This document shows positions 1-9,138 of a DNA stretch of 64,000 nt, in pieces. The position numbers and the translations under genes were made by a program. The stretch's first letter is position 1. Each line of letters starts with the position of its first letter. The DNA is from Flavobacterium supellecticarium. Lineage in GTDB: Bacteria > Bacteroidota > Bacteroidia > Flavobacteriales > Flavobacteriaceae. The notes below the pieces were generated by a model, which saw nothing but the letters and a program-made list of their open reading frames with translations, was not told the DNA's origin and made no database searches. The stretch is from NCBI RefSeq assembly GCF_004801375.1, contig NZ_SSNZ01000002.1, forward strand, positions 620,001 through 684,000. The letters run 5' to 3'.

Positions 1-671
1 ATCTCAGGGAATGGAATAATTTTATCCAGAAAGGAAATTTTTTGGGAAGTATGTTTTTTACGAATGTTTTTGTCTTTGGAAAATAATAAAGCCTTTGCAT
101 TTTTTCCCTGATGGTTTAATTGCTGTATAATTTGTTTTATTTGGGTAAAACGATAGTCATAGGTACCGAGAAAAAGGACATCGTATTGGGGTTTTGACGA
201 ATGATTTTCGGTAAAATAGAAATTGGGGGTAAAGTGTAAACCATATTGAGTACAGTCGTTTTGATCAAAACTATAATGGATATCAAAATAAGGCATGGTC
301 TCTTTCTGACCTTTTATTTTGGAAAAACTATCCCAATAATGCGCAATGGAAAAGGTTGCTTTTTGGGCAATAAGCGCTAATAATTCAGTAGAGAGCATAT
401 CGGGGCGGTTCACATAAACGATATCGTAAGTGGGATATTGATTTATTTTTTGGAGGATAACTTTTTGAGAATGGATTTTTTTGATATTCGTATGAAAACA
501 CAGCTTTAAAAAGAAATTCAAACACCGTTCGCCAAGATTTTTATAGTGATACGAATATCCGTTGGATAAAACCATGACCACAGAATGATCGGTAAAATCC
601 TGAAATCCTTTTAGGATGACTTTATAGAAGTCATAATGATCCGGAGCAATATATAACATCTTTTTCTTCAT
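1..671 (-). CDS. CgeB-like glycosyltransferase, 3' end beyond window
   Basis: The reading frame starts at an ATG at 671 (MKKKMLYIAPDHYDFYKVIL) and stays open to the window edge, so about 223 N-terminal residues are visible and the C terminus is missing. It includes YWDSFSKIKGQKETMPYFD and PQYDVLFLGTYDYRF, the same layout as the 332-residue protein at 6363-7361 (YDSLDRCPVDHLL followed by a KYKVTTISSFDKRF segment). That layout is typical of CgeB-like cytoplasmic sugar transferases, with an N-terminal Rossmann-like half and a YxDS motif. It lies in a polysaccharide locus and is probably a surface-glycan transferase; donor and acceptor are unknown. Family assignment rests on resemblance only. Confidence 0.6.
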   Translation of the reverse strand, partial: MKKKMLYIAPDHYDFYKVILKGFQDFTDHSVVMVLSNGYSYHYKNLGERCLNFFLKLCFHTNIKKIHSQKVILQKINQYPTYDIVYVNRPDMLSTELLALIAQKATFSIAHYWDSFSKIKGQKETMPYFDIHYSFDQNDCTQYGLHFTPNFYFTENHSSKPQYDVLFLGTYDYRFTQIKQIIQQLNHQGKNAKALLFSKDKNIRKKHTSQKISFLDKIIPFPE

Positions 672-695
672 GGGCATGAATTTTAGTGGTTATTA

Positions 696-803
696 TTATG
701 CTTTAGCAGGTACAATAAAAGTCTGGCCGGAGTGGAGAATATCCTTTTCCGGAATCGTTTTAAGATCTATTTTTATTGCTTTAATTAGGACAATACGAGC
801 CAT
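696..803 (-). pseudogene. Possible 35-codon gene remnant
   Basis: A short minus-strand frame starts at ATG 803 and ends at TAA 696-698. It encodes about 35 residues ending ILHSGQTFIVPAKA. The end resembles the closing strand of a LysM or similar carbohydrate-binding repeat (xxGQxxxIP), but it is too short to assign. It sits between the decayed neuD copy and the left-edge transferase and may be debris of a rearranged gene. It may equally be chance. Confidence 0.15.
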
Positions 804-867
804 AGCCGAATTATAAACGCAGCGTTTAATCGATTAATAGTCGATTGTCCAATTGTTTGGGGCGGGT

Positions 868-1165
868 TTAGAATGTTATTTCAGGTAATTCTTTTTTGAT
901 AACCGCAGGAACACCGGCAGCCATACAATTGTCCGGTAAATCTTTTATAACGAAAGCACCTGCAGCAATGACAACATTTTTTTCGATTGTAATTTTGGGA
1001 AGTATTGTCGCATTGGTTCCGATGTTACGATACGCACCGATTTTACAATTACCAGAAATATTTACACCTGGTGAAATTTCCGAAAATTCTCCAATATGAC
1101 AATCGGAACCGATGGTACAATCATGGTCTGTAAACGTTCTTTTCTGGACAATACCGGGCTTTTTT
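868..1165 (-). pseudogene. Decayed partial second copy of the NeuD-type acetyltransferase
   Basis: This minus-strand stretch encodes about 97 residues running from GIVQKRTFTDHDCTIGSD to AGVPAVIKKELPEITF. It repeats the C-terminal left-handed beta-helix of the adjacent NeuD gene: ISPGVNISGNCKIGAY against ISPGVNITGHCKIGSY, and KDLPDNCMAAGVPAVIKK in both. It begins just past the stop of the intact gene, is in a different frame and has no plausible start. The ATG at 1290 only reads out of frame through the 3' end of neuD. The N-terminal Rossmann-like domain is absent. It is best read as a tandem partial duplication or recombination scar. Confidence 0.7.
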
Positions 1166-1171
1166 AGCGAT

Positions 1172-1819
1172 TTAAAATACGATATCGGGACGTATTTTTT
1201 TGATGACAGCAGGAACACCGGCAGCCATACAATTATCCGGCAGGTCTTTGGTGACCACAGCTCCGGCTGCAACAATAACATTTTTACCAATCATAACCTT
1301 AGGAAGTATTGTGGCATTAGTACCAATAGTAGTATAAGATCCTATTTTACAATGTCCTGTAATGTTTACTCCCGGGGATATTTCGGTAAACTCTTGGATA
1401 TGGCTATCGTGGCTAATGCTGCAATTTAGATTGATCAGTACCCCTTTTTCAATCGTAATGCCATTGGTAATAATGGTTCCTGTCATGATATTACATCCCG
1501 AAGCGATCTGATTTCCAAAAGTGCCTATAGCAGTATGCGGGCAAATGGTAGAAGTGAAATCGCCTCCAATAGCTATAAATTTATCATAGAGAAGTCTTCG
1601 CAATACCGGATTACCTATGGCAATCGTAAAACGGTTATCGGTTTTCTGAAGATAAGCCTGTGCCTCGGTCAGATTGGTCAGTATCGGGAAGAGATCGTAT
1701 ACTTTGTCCGGGATATCCGTACTAACGTCATCATAAAAGACCAGATTTTCGGTCTGATTGTTCCGGTGAAGTACTTCCAGAATCTCTTTGGCAAATCCTT
1801 TGGCTCCAACTACTAACAT
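1172..1819 (-). CDS. NeuD-type sugar O-/N-acetyltransferase
   Basis: A 215-residue protein of the NeuD/PglD acyltransferase family. Residues 1-80 form a Rossmann-like sugar-nucleotide domain (MLVVGAKGFAKEILEVL), and residues from about 95 form a hexapeptide left-handed beta-helix with a typical end (TIGTNATILPKVMIGKNV, then AGVPAVIKK). Such enzymes acetylate an amino sugar made by a partner aminotransferase, using acetyl-CoA in the cytoplasm. The start codon overlaps the end of the DegT aminotransferase gene by 7 bases, so the pair is probably translationally coupled and makes an N-acetylated amino sugar for the surface glycan. The exact sugar cannot be read from the sequence. Confidence 0.85.
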   Translation of the reverse strand: MLVVGAKGFAKEILEVLHRNNQTENLVFYDDVSTDIPDKVYDLFPILTNLTEAQAYLQKTDNRFTIAIGNPVLRRLLYDKFIAIGGDFTSTICPHTAIGTFGNQIASGCNIMTGTIITNGITIEKGVLINLNCSISHDSHIQEFTEISPGVNITGHCKIGSYTTIGTNATILPKVMIGKNVIVAAGAVVTKDLPDNCMAAGVPAVIKKIRPDIVF

Positions 1820-2895
1820 GCGTTCTGATTGATTATAGTGACAATTTGTTGTAATTCTTCTTCGGTTAGACCAACATACAAAGGTAAGGAGAGTATCCGT
1901 TTGGCAACCGATTCTGAAACCGGCATGGACTGATCCGGTTGGTTTACATATTCGATTGTATTTAACGAAGGGTAAAAATACCTTCTTGGGATAATATTGT
2001 TATCGTTTAAAGCTTTTTGAACTTTTAAAAGTATTGCTTCCGAAGGTACGATAATTGGATAATAGCTGTAATTCCAGGTGGTTTCCGGTCGGATGATCAT
2101 GGTTTCTAACTGATTAAAATCCAAATGGAGGTTATAAAAATCAACTATTTTTTTTCGTTCAGATAAAATGGTTTCCATATGTGGTAAAACAGCCAGTCCC
2201 ATAGCCGCCTGAAGTTCGGATATCTTCGCATTAATTCCCAGTCCGTGAAATTCCAGCGGACCGTTATGTCCGAAGTTATGACTATAGAATAGTTTATGAA
2301 ACAGCGTTCTGTCTTTACAAAACAGTGCACCACCTTCGCCGGTATGGAAAAGTTTGGTCGCATGAAAACTACAGGTACTCACATCGCCATAATTAAACAG
2401 CGATTCACCTTTATAAGTTACACCAAAAGCATGGGCGGCGTCATAGATCACCTTTAGGCCATATTTTTGCGCAAGGGCTTCAATCGCTTCGACTTCACAA
2501 GGGTTACCAAAGACATGCGTAGCCAGAATAGCGGTAGTTTTCGGTGTTATCGCCGCTTCGATTTTGGTTTCATCAATAGTGAGGTATTCCGGATGAATGT
2601 CTACAAAAACAGGTGTGCAGTTTTCCCATATAATAGAAGACGTCGTCGCTACATATGAAAACGGAGTGGTAATGATTTCCCCTTGTTTGCCTAGAATTTT
2701 AAGAGCAATCTGTAGTGGTACAGTTCCGTTATTGGTGATGATCATGGAATTGCTTTTCAGATAATCGGTTAATTTCTGTTCCAATTCCAGTACCAGTTCT
2801 CCCCGGTTAGTAAGCCATTTGTTTTCCCATATTCGTTCAAGTTGCTTTTCGTATTCTTTTAAATCCGGAAAAAAGGTTTTGGTTACTGTTATCAT
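1813..2895 (-). CDS. DegT/DnrJ/EryC1/StrS aminotransferase
   Basis: A 360-residue PLP-dependent nucleotide-sugar aminotransferase of normal family length. The cofactor aspartate is in DAAHAFG (about 152-158) and the PLP lysine in SFHATKLFHTGEGG (K181). The N-terminal TNNGTVPLQIAL segment contacts the cofactor phosphate. It probably transfers an amino group to a keto-sugar nucleotide before acetylation by the overlapping NeuD-type gene downstream. It is divergent from the GT2 gene at 3050. The 4- versus 3-position specificity and the sugar are not determinable here. Confidence 0.9.
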   Translation of the reverse strand: MITVTKTFFPDLKEYEKQLERIWENKWLTNRGELVLELEQKLTDYLKSNSMIITNNGTVPLQIALKILGKQGEIITTPFSYVATTSSIIWENCTPVFVDIHPEYLTIDETKIEAAITPKTTAILATHVFGNPCEVEAIEALAQKYGLKVIYDAAHAFGVTYKGESLFNYGDVSTCSFHATKLFHTGEGGALFCKDRTLFHKLFYSHNFGHNGPLEFHGLGINAKISELQAAMGLAVLPHMETILSERKKIVDFYNLHLDFNQLETMIIRPETTWNYSYYPIIVPSEAILLKVQKALNDNNIIPRRYFYPSLNTIEYVNQPDQSMPVSESVAKRILSLPLYVGLTEEELQQIVTIINQNAC

Positions 2896-2923
2896 TAATA
2901 TGGGTTTGTAAATTTTATTTGTA

Positions 2924-2952
2924 TTGATAAACGAACTTAATGGTTACATTTG
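2924..2952 (+). promoter_or_regulatory. Bacteroidota-type promoter for the GT2 gene at 3050
   Basis: TTG at 2924-2926 is followed after 18 bases by TACATTTG (2945-2952), matching the TTG/TAnnTTTG pattern of the main Bacteroidota sigma factor. Transcription would start near 2957 and leave a leader of about 90 bases. Confidence 0.5.
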
Positions 2953-3049
2953 TGCAGTAAAAATATAAAAAGTTAAGCAATCTGAACGTACCCAAACGGA
3001 ATAAGATATCAATCAGATCCGGATTGGCCGGATCGTAACAGAATTATAG

Positions 3050-4048
3050 ATGAAGCATTACAGAAGTCAGGAAGAAATACTGGCCGATTGGAGCGGACAG
3101 GATATTCACAAGCCCTTAGTCAGTATTTTATGTGATACCTTTAAGCATGAAGCGTATTTAAGCGATGCGTTGGAAGGATTTTTAAGTCAGAAAACAAATT
3201 TTCCGTTTGAAATTATTGTCCATGAAGATGCTTCTCCAGATGGTACACCAGCGTTATTGAAAGAATTTGAAAGCCGCTATCCGTTACTAATCAAACCAAT
3301 TTATCAAAAGGAAAACCAATTTTCCAAAATAGGAACCCGTGGTATATGGGGAGAGACAACTTTTCCGCGAGCCAGAGGGAAATACATTGCACTTTGTGAG
3401 GGAGATGATTATTGGATAGATCCGTACAAATTACAAAAACAGGTTGATTTTCTGGAAACCAATCCGGATTATGTAATCACCTGGACCAATTATTGGAATA
3501 AAAAAGGTGAAGAGTTATGGTCTAATGATTTTACAGAAACGCTACCGCCAATTCATACGATCGATTTCGACAATCTTTTTGTTCCTTATTGTACACTTAC
3601 TTTAACCAGTTTATTTCGCAGGTCGGCTGTAAATCCGCAAGACTTTACAAACTTTCAATATGTAAAAGACAACACCTTATACGGATTGGTTTTATGCCAT
3701 GGTAAAGGCGCTTTTCTGAACTTTCAGGGCGGAGTATACCGTTGGCATATGGGCGGAATTTATTCGTTAAAACCAGCTTTTTTTCAACGATATTCGTCCT
3801 ATCTGAACGTAAAAGAAATTTACGACCGACTGCCTCAGGCGCAAACATCGAATATGCAAAAAGTAATCCAGTCGCTGCTAAAAGATTCGGCTTTTGAAGC
3901 GTTGAAATTGTACAGGGATAAGGAAGCTTATGCCAAGGAACCCCAACAGGCGGTACAGCTATTCTTAAAACAGGCCTCGTTTGGAATGCGCATGAAATTC
4001 TGGCGACGCCATATCAAAATGAACTATTTCGGTATAAAATACAACTAA
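3050..4048 (+). CDS. Family 2 glycosyltransferase
   Basis: A 332-residue GT2-family enzyme with a GT-A fold. The N-terminal VSILCDTFKHEAYLSDAL and EIIVHEDASPDGT segments form the nucleotide-binding region, and CEGDDYWIDPYKLQKQ carries the metal-binding DD motif and acceptor loop. The C-terminal third is helical and basic. It is the only plus-strand transferase in the locus, has its own promoter and is followed by a strong terminator, so it is probably a separate transcription unit. It is predicted to add a sugar to a surface glycan at the cytoplasmic face. Confidence 0.88.
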   Translation: MKHYRSQEEILADWSGQDIHKPLVSILCDTFKHEAYLSDALEGFLSQKTNFPFEIIVHEDASPDGTPALLKEFESRYPLLIKPIYQKENQFSKIGTRGIWGETTFPRARGKYIALCEGDDYWIDPYKLQKQVDFLETNPDYVITWTNYWNKKGEELWSNDFTETLPPIHTIDFDNLFVPYCTLTLTSLFRRSAVNPQDFTNFQYVKDNTLYGLVLCHGKGAFLNFQGGVYRWHMGGIYSLKPAFFQRYSSYLNVKEIYDRLPQAQTSNMQKVIQSLLKDSAFEALKLYRDKEAYAKEPQQAVQLFLKQASFGMRMKFWRRHIKMNYFGIKYN

Positions 4049-4076
4049 AAAGAGGAACCTGAGTTCCTCTTTTTTT
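4047..4076 (+). terminator. Rho-independent terminator after the plus-strand GT2 gene
   Basis: A 12-base stem (4047-4058 with 4063-4074), a CTGA loop and a run of T overlap the stop codon of the GT2 gene. Confidence 0.85.
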
Positions 4077-4140
4077 ATAGTTTTGATTGGTAGTATAAAA
4101 TATTACGTTCTGAAAATCGTAAGCTACCACGCTTTAGAAT

Positions 4141-5151
4141 TTAAAATATTGATTTAAGCGTAATCAAAATACGGTCAAACCAGCGTACCTTACGAAATAT
4201 CGGCTTGCCTTCATTTCGAAGGTATTGTAACAGTGGTTTGTTAAACTCTTTCGATTTACGAACCGTACGGACTACAATCTGGTTCATCTGTTTTTCGAGT
4301 ATTTTTTGATCAAAAATACGGGATTCGCGGTTTTTGGCGATTAATTGCTGAGATGCATCAATAGTCGCGATGACTTCCTGAGCCGATAATCCCCGTTTAA
4401 AATTAAACGCATTCAGATAACCCTCAATATTGGTATTTTCAGGAGTAATACCAAAATCACGTTGTAATTGCGCTAACCGGAGGTTTCGGAGCGCGCGGTT
4501 TACATTATGAATTTTGGTCTGACTGATATTCGTATCATGCCATCGGTAATCAAGAAGCGATTCCGATATATTAGCCATTTGGGTATGAGCACTCATCCGA
4601 TCCCACAATTCATAGTCTTCGATCGGCACAAAATCGTCATCAAAGCGAAAATCGTTTAAAACAGCCTTACGAAGCATGATCGTAGGATTCCCAACCGGAT
4701 CATAAAAAAGAAAAGCTGTTCGGATCGCAAGATGCTCTGTCGGAAGAGCTATTAATTTTCGTTTGCCATCCATTTTAAAAAGGGTGTAAAACGTTCCGCA
4801 GACACCTACTTCCGGATTTTCTTTTAGAAATTGGAGCTGTTTGGCGAAACGATCGGGCATAGCGATGTCATCGGCATCCATCAAGGCGATAAATTCCCCT
4901 TTTGCCGTTTCAAAACCTTCATTTCGCAACCGCGCCGGTCCTATATTTTCTATTTTGTCGACAAACACGATACGGGAATCGGCAGCCGCATTTTTTTCGA
5001 TAATGGCTTTACTGTTATCCGTCGATTTATCGTTGAGAATTATCAACTCATAATCAGTAAAAGACTGGTTCAGGATACTGTTAATTGTTTCCTGAAGGTA
5101 TTTTTCAGCATTATATACCGGTATAATTACAGATAAAATAGGTTGACTCAT
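4141..5151 (-). CDS. Family 2 glycosyltransferase
   Basis: A 336-residue GT2 enzyme. The classic N-terminal motif is SVIIPVYNAEKYLQETINS, followed by ILNDKSTDNS and the metal-binding ALMDADDIAMPDRF (D-x-D region near residue 95). The C-terminal part is basic and helical and may lie on the membrane surface. It is the last gene of the minus-strand run descending from 11 kb, 20 bases after the GT4 gene upstream. Probable role is chain extension of a cell-surface polysaccharide; sugar and linkage are unknown. Confidence 0.9.
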   Translation of the reverse strand: MSQPILSVIIPVYNAEKYLQETINSILNQSFTDYELIILNDKSTDNSKAIIEKNAAADSRIVFVDKIENIGPARLRNEGFETAKGEFIALMDADDIAMPDRFAKQLQFLKENPEVGVCGTFYTLFKMDGKRKLIALPTEHLAIRTAFLFYDPVGNPTIMLRKAVLNDFRFDDDFVPIEDYELWDRMSAHTQMANISESLLDYRWHDTNISQTKIHNVNRALRNLRLAQLQRDFGITPENTNIEGYLNAFNFKRGLSAQEVIATIDASQQLIAKNRESRIFDQKILEKQMNQIVVRTVRKSKEFNKPLLQYLRNEGKPIFRKVRWFDRILITLKSIF

Positions 5152-5171
5152 AAATAATCGATTAACAGAAG

Positions 5172-6359
5172 TTAGTTATGATTTTGGATAATTGTCGTAT
5201 AATACTCTAAGGTTTCGGTCATCATTTTTTCGATGCTGAAATGATCTACAACGGTTTTTCGCGCCTTTTGGGAAAGGGTTTCAGCCAAAGTAGTATCGGT
5301 CAGTAAATCGGATATATGGGTTACAAAATCAGCATCGGTGTCACAGATATAGCCATTTTCGCCCGATGTGATCAATTCTTTAAAAGAATCCAGATTCGAA
5401 GCCACAACAGGTTTGGCCAGTGCCATCGCCTCTAAAAGTGCCAGACCCAAAGTTTCTCCTTTGGACGGAAAAATTCCCACATGCGCACTATTGAGCAAAC
5501 GAATGATATTTTCTTTAGACTGATAACCGTGGAAGATAACCTTATCGGTCAAATCCTGCGCCTGAATTTCCTTATCTAAAACCGCTTTATAAGGTGTTTC
5601 CCGACCGACAAACTGCAGGGTCGCCTGCGGGAATTTCGCTGCTAAACGGGCGAATACACGGAAAGCAGTATCGGCTCCTTTCTCAAGGGAAACATTTCCG
5701 AGATAGAAAATGGAAAATGGAATTATAGACGGATTTGGATCCGGTTGGAATTCCTGAATATTAATCCCGTTATAAATCAGTTTGAATCTGGAAACACCAA
5801 ATAATTCCCGATTAATCTGCTCGGAAAAACGAGATATGGCGATCACATTTCTAGCTTTTTTAAACGCTTCGCGCTCGCAATGTTTACGGCCGGCTTCTAC
5901 TTTGTAGCCAAAATATTTTTCCAAAACGGAAAAGGAACCATGACAGCGCACGACATACGGGAATTTTTTACCTAAAAACAAACTTAAGCCTTCAAAATCA
6001 TGACATTCGATAATATCGACAGCCAGATTGTTCTTCTCAATATAGGCAAAAAGCCGCCGACTGATATCGCGTTTTTCTTTTTCGTGAATTTTAAAATGAT
6101 AGGGCATTAAAAACGAAAACTTCTGCGTAATGGATCGAATCAGATCGTACACAAAATTGCGTTTAAAAAGGTTTTTGGTATAATGAACGCGAACCCCTTC
6201 GTCATCAAAATCGATATTGGTTTTGTTTACACCAAAAACAGTTACCTGATGGCCTCTTTTTACCAGTTCTTTGGCCAGTAGTGTATTAAAGATTCCGGTT
6301 CCGCCACAAGGAGGAAGCTTGTCATTTTTGTATTCTCTCGTTAAAATAAGAATATTCAT
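5172..6359 (-). CDS. Family 4 glycosyltransferase
   Basis: A 395-residue GT4 enzyme with a GT-B fold. The N-terminal half carries the acceptor-side GGTGIFNTLLAKELVKRGH segment, and the C-terminal half the donor site with SIFYLGNVSLEKGADTAFRV and the E-x7-E motif in GETLGLALLEAMALAKPVV. It starts 3 bases after the stop of the CgeB-like gene upstream, so the two are surely cotranscribed. Predicted to use a nucleotide-sugar donor with retention of configuration. Confidence 0.9.
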   Translation of the reverse strand: MNILILTREYKNDKLPPCGGTGIFNTLLAKELVKRGHQVTVFGVNKTNIDFDDEGVRVHYTKNLFKRNFVYDLIRSITQKFSFLMPYHFKIHEKEKRDISRRLFAYIEKNNLAVDIIECHDFEGLSLFLGKKFPYVVRCHGSFSVLEKYFGYKVEAGRKHCEREAFKKARNVIAISRFSEQINRELFGVSRFKLIYNGINIQEFQPDPNPSIIPFSIFYLGNVSLEKGADTAFRVFARLAAKFPQATLQFVGRETPYKAVLDKEIQAQDLTDKVIFHGYQSKENIIRLLNSAHVGIFPSKGETLGLALLEAMALAKPVVASNLDSFKELITSGENGYICDTDADFVTHISDLLTDTTLAETLSQKARKTVVDHFSIEKMMTETLEYYTTIIQNHN

Positions 6360-6362
6360 AGG

Positions 6363-7361
6363 CTATTTTTTCAAGTCAAAGATCGTAGTAACCCAATTGT
6401 CTAATGTATATTGATTGTAAATTTCTTCCGGAACGGGTTCATAATCCGTCGTTAGAAATTCGGTAGCAATTACAGGGTTTTCGCGATCAATGATCAGGAT
6501 GTTATTCGGATTATAAAACGGGTAATTCACCACGGTTTTATTATCGGTGATCAGTTTTTTCTGCATTCCCATAGCCTCAAACACCCGGAAACTCAAACCG
6601 GTCTGGTTGTTTTGTACAATATCCAGAATAATTTCGGCTTCCGAATAGAGTTTTAGCAATTGTTTTAAACGGATTTTCTTTGATTGAAATAATAACTGCC
6701 CGTTGGTTTTGGCGCCGGTTTCGGCTTTGAAATTGTATTTGAATTTTTTGTATTCAATATTCCGGCTCACAAAAATAAAATGAAAAGGCACTTTCAATTG
6801 TTCCAACTGATAGGCAATTTTATTGTATATCGGAAAGCGTTTGTCAAACGAAGAGATCGTTGTAACTTTATATTTCGGTTTTTCGGTTGGGATTTCCTGT
6901 TTGTCAAAGTAGATATAATTATTCATTTTGACAAAATTGTGCGCTTTGGCATCCTGTTCGTCAAAGGAAAAAACCTGATCAAAAAGTCCGGCATTTAAGA
7001 GATGGTCAACCGGACAGCGATCCAGGCTGTCATACAGATATGCAACATATTTTTTAGTATATTGTTTAATCTGTTGGTGGTATTTCAATTCGATAACATC
7101 GGGATTGATCACCAGAATAATATCGTGTTGACCGTTTTTTTGTAATTCGGAAATAATATGTTCCTGTTTCTTTTTGGTTTTCAGATTAATACCCAGGAAA
7201 ATTTTGGAAAACACATTGACGATTCGCGATGCTAAATTGGCATGTTTATAACCTCCCAAATTGATATGATACGCATCGATATTCTTTTGCTGTAACAATT
7301 TGATGATATATTTGTCGTAGTGCCAGTTGTCGAAACTGATCAAACAAATCTTCTGCTTCAT
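6363..7361 (-). CDS. CgeB-like glycosyltransferase
   Basis: A 332-residue protein with an N-terminal CLISFDNWHYDKYIIKLL, the YDSLDRCPVDHLL motif near residue 110, and a C-terminal donor-site-like segment LSFRVFEAMGMQKKLITDN. This layout fits the CgeB/spore-maturation-type transferases (GT-B fold) often found in Bacteroidota capsule or LPS clusters. It is a paralogue of the truncated gene at the left window edge. It is likely cytoplasmic; donor and acceptor are unknown. Confidence 0.7.
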   Translation of the reverse strand: MKQKICLISFDNWHYDKYIIKLLQQKNIDAYHINLGGYKHANLASRIVNVFSKIFLGINLKTKKKQEHIISELQKNGQHDIILVINPDVIELKYHQQIKQYTKKYVAYLYDSLDRCPVDHLLNAGLFDQVFSFDEQDAKAHNFVKMNNYIYFDKQEIPTEKPKYKVTTISSFDKRFPIYNKIAYQLEQLKVPFHFIFVSRNIEYKKFKYNFKAETGAKTNGQLLFQSKKIRLKQLLKLYSEAEIILDIVQNNQTGLSFRVFEAMGMQKKLITDNKTVVNYPFYNPNNILIIDRENPVIATEFLTTDYEPVPEEIYNQYTLDNWVTTIFDLKK

Positions 7362-7414
7362 TTTTTAAATACGAATTAAAGGGAGTGTGTTATTACTATA
7401 ACTGTTACAACTAG

Positions 7415-8191
7415 TTAAATATTTTGTTTTTGGTTCGCTTTTAATGATTTATACGTATGATATACGCTTAAAGCCTGTAAATACGATATGATAAAACCGT
7501 CTTTTCCGTCCAGTATTCCCAGGCGGATAAAGTAGGCTTTGATAAACTTAAAAATGGTTTTCAGGTATTGCGTAAAAACGCTGTATTTTTTGCCTTTAAG
7601 GAACAGTTCTTTTCCTTTTAAAACACCATAGCTAATCATTTTTTGTTTATAAATCGCATAATTGTCGTAGGAATAATGGAGTAACTTATTTTGAAGTATT
7701 CCAATAGTACCGTCGACTTTTAAGGTTTCATGAACCAGTTTTTCCGGGATATAATGCGCTTTATCTTTTTTAAACAATCGGAAATTTTTATCCGTTTGCG
7801 TACCGGAGAAATGGATCGCTCTTCCGGCAAAATAGAACTTCCTTAAAAAGTAATACGCATCTTTGGTTTCCGGTTTCTGAACTTCAGCGATAATTTCGGC
7901 GCGCAATGGCGGCGTAATGCGTTCGTCGGCGTCCAAAAATAGAACCCAGTTATAGCTGGCCAGTTCCAGCGCCAGATTTCGTTGCGTGGTAAAATCGACA
8001 AATTTATTTTGTACCACCTTAACGTTCGGATACGTCCTGGCAATGGGCACAGTGTTATCAGTGCTATACGAATCCACGATGATAATCTCATCTACAAAGT
8101 CCAGGCATTCGATGACCTCCCGGATATTTTTTTCTTCGTTATACGTGATTATCAGCCCGCTGATTTTAATTGAACCGGATTGCAATTTCAT
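7415..8191 (-). CDS. WaaE/KdtX-type family 2 glycosyltransferase
   Basis: A 258-residue GT2 enzyme of the LPS-core beta-glycosyltransferase (WaaE/KdtX) type. It has LIITYNEEKNIREVIECL, DEIIIVDSYSTDNT, QRNLALELASYNWVLFLDAD with the metal-binding DADE, then LVHETLKVDG and a basic C terminus. It is clearly homologous along its length to the N-terminal 250 residues of the GT2-GT4 fusion at 9139-11031. It is 6 bases from the upstream GT gene, so it belongs to the same operon. Confidence 0.88.
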   Translation of the reverse strand: MKLQSGSIKISGLIITYNEEKNIREVIECLDFVDEIIIVDSYSTDNTVPIARTYPNVKVVQNKFVDFTTQRNLALELASYNWVLFLDADERITPPLRAEIIAEVQKPETKDAYYFLRKFYFAGRAIHFSGTQTDKNFRLFKKDKAHYIPEKLVHETLKVDGTIGILQNKLLHYSYDNYAIYKQKMISYGVLKGKELFLKGKKYSVFTQYLKTIFKFIKAYFIRLGILDGKDGFIISYLQALSVYHTYKSLKANQKQNI

Positions 8192-8197
8192 ATGCGA

Positions 8198-9085
8198 TTA
8201 GCTTCTTTTTACAATTACATAATTGCGGTATTCGAACAGTCGTTTACCGGTTAAATCTTCGATAAAAGCCAGGAATTTTCTTCTGAAATTCATTTTGCGC
8301 CCCATTTTGGTTGGATCGAAAGAGAATTTCCAGTTGCTACGATTCACCCTGTCCTGGAAAACCTGAGGATGGGTATCTTTAAACTTCAGTAAGCGTTCGG
8401 CATTACCGTAGTCAAATTCATAATCTTCATTATAGGTCCGGTCGATCCACTCGTCGTCACTACTGTAAAAACGACCGGTGTTTTTCACCTTGGTTTTTAA
8501 GCCACTTGGCGCTTTAACCCATCCGTAATGATAAATATAAGCCGGAATGTGTTTTACTTTCAGTTTGCGACCGTTAAAACGGAAACCCTGCGCATCTTTA
8601 TACGACTCCATACCCGGAAGGTTACGGACAATACGGATTTCCCTACGGTACCATCTGCGGGAATGTGCATAAAAATCATACGATCCGTAAAAATGCATAT
8701 AGTTAAATAGTAAGCCTTCGATGGTTGGATCATTTAGTGACGCTTCCATCTCTTTACGAATGGTTTCCAGATATTTTTCATGGACACATTCGTCTCCCTG
8801 AATATAAAAAGCCCAGTCTACATCCGGACTAATGGCTTTAAAAGCCTTGTCGGTTTCCAGTGCAAAAGTGCGGCCGCCTTCGCGTACGCTATCGTCCCAA
8901 ACGGTCTCAATAATTTTGATTTTTGGGGAATCAATACTTTTAATAAGATCTAAAGTGGTGTCGGTTGAATTTCCATGAGCTACTATAAATTCATCACATA
9001 TAGGTAATATTGACGTAATTGCTTCTACGATAGAGTAATCGTTTTGTACCGCATTGCGGATAAAGGTAAAACCGGCGACTTTCAT
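8198..9085 (-). CDS. GT2-like glycosyltransferase
   Basis: A 295-residue GT2-like protein. It opens with VAGFTFIRNAVQNDYSIVEA and DEFIVAHGNSTDTTLDL, and the usual D-x-D is replaced by YIQGDECVHEKY near residue 95. A basic stretch follows, and the C terminus ends in an FRRKFLAFIEDLTGKRLFEY segment. The group is common in Bacteroidota polysaccharide clusters. It is cotranscribed with the downstream WaaE-type gene and 53 bases from the fusion upstream. The substrate cannot be inferred. Confidence 0.8.
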   Translation of the reverse strand: MKVAGFTFIRNAVQNDYSIVEAITSILPICDEFIVAHGNSTDTTLDLIKSIDSPKIKIIETVWDDSVREGGRTFALETDKAFKAISPDVDWAFYIQGDECVHEKYLETIRKEMEASLNDPTIEGLLFNYMHFYGSYDFYAHSRRWYRREIRIVRNLPGMESYKDAQGFRFNGRKLKVKHIPAYIYHYGWVKAPSGLKTKVKNTGRFYSSDDEWIDRTYNEDYEFDYGNAERLLKFKDTHPQVFQDRVNRSNWKFSFDPTKMGRKMNFRRKFLAFIEDLTGKRLFEYRNYVIVKRS

Positions 9086-9138
9086 GTAGGTTGGATTTTA
9101 TTTGGTTTGTTATACTATCTTAAAATAAGAATGTTCGT

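Noticed and set aside
896..1429. Plus-strand open frames across the NeuD region (67 and 105 residues)
   Set aside because: They are antisense to neuD and its partial copy; the encoded proteins have no recognisable motif and the minus strand explains the sequence.
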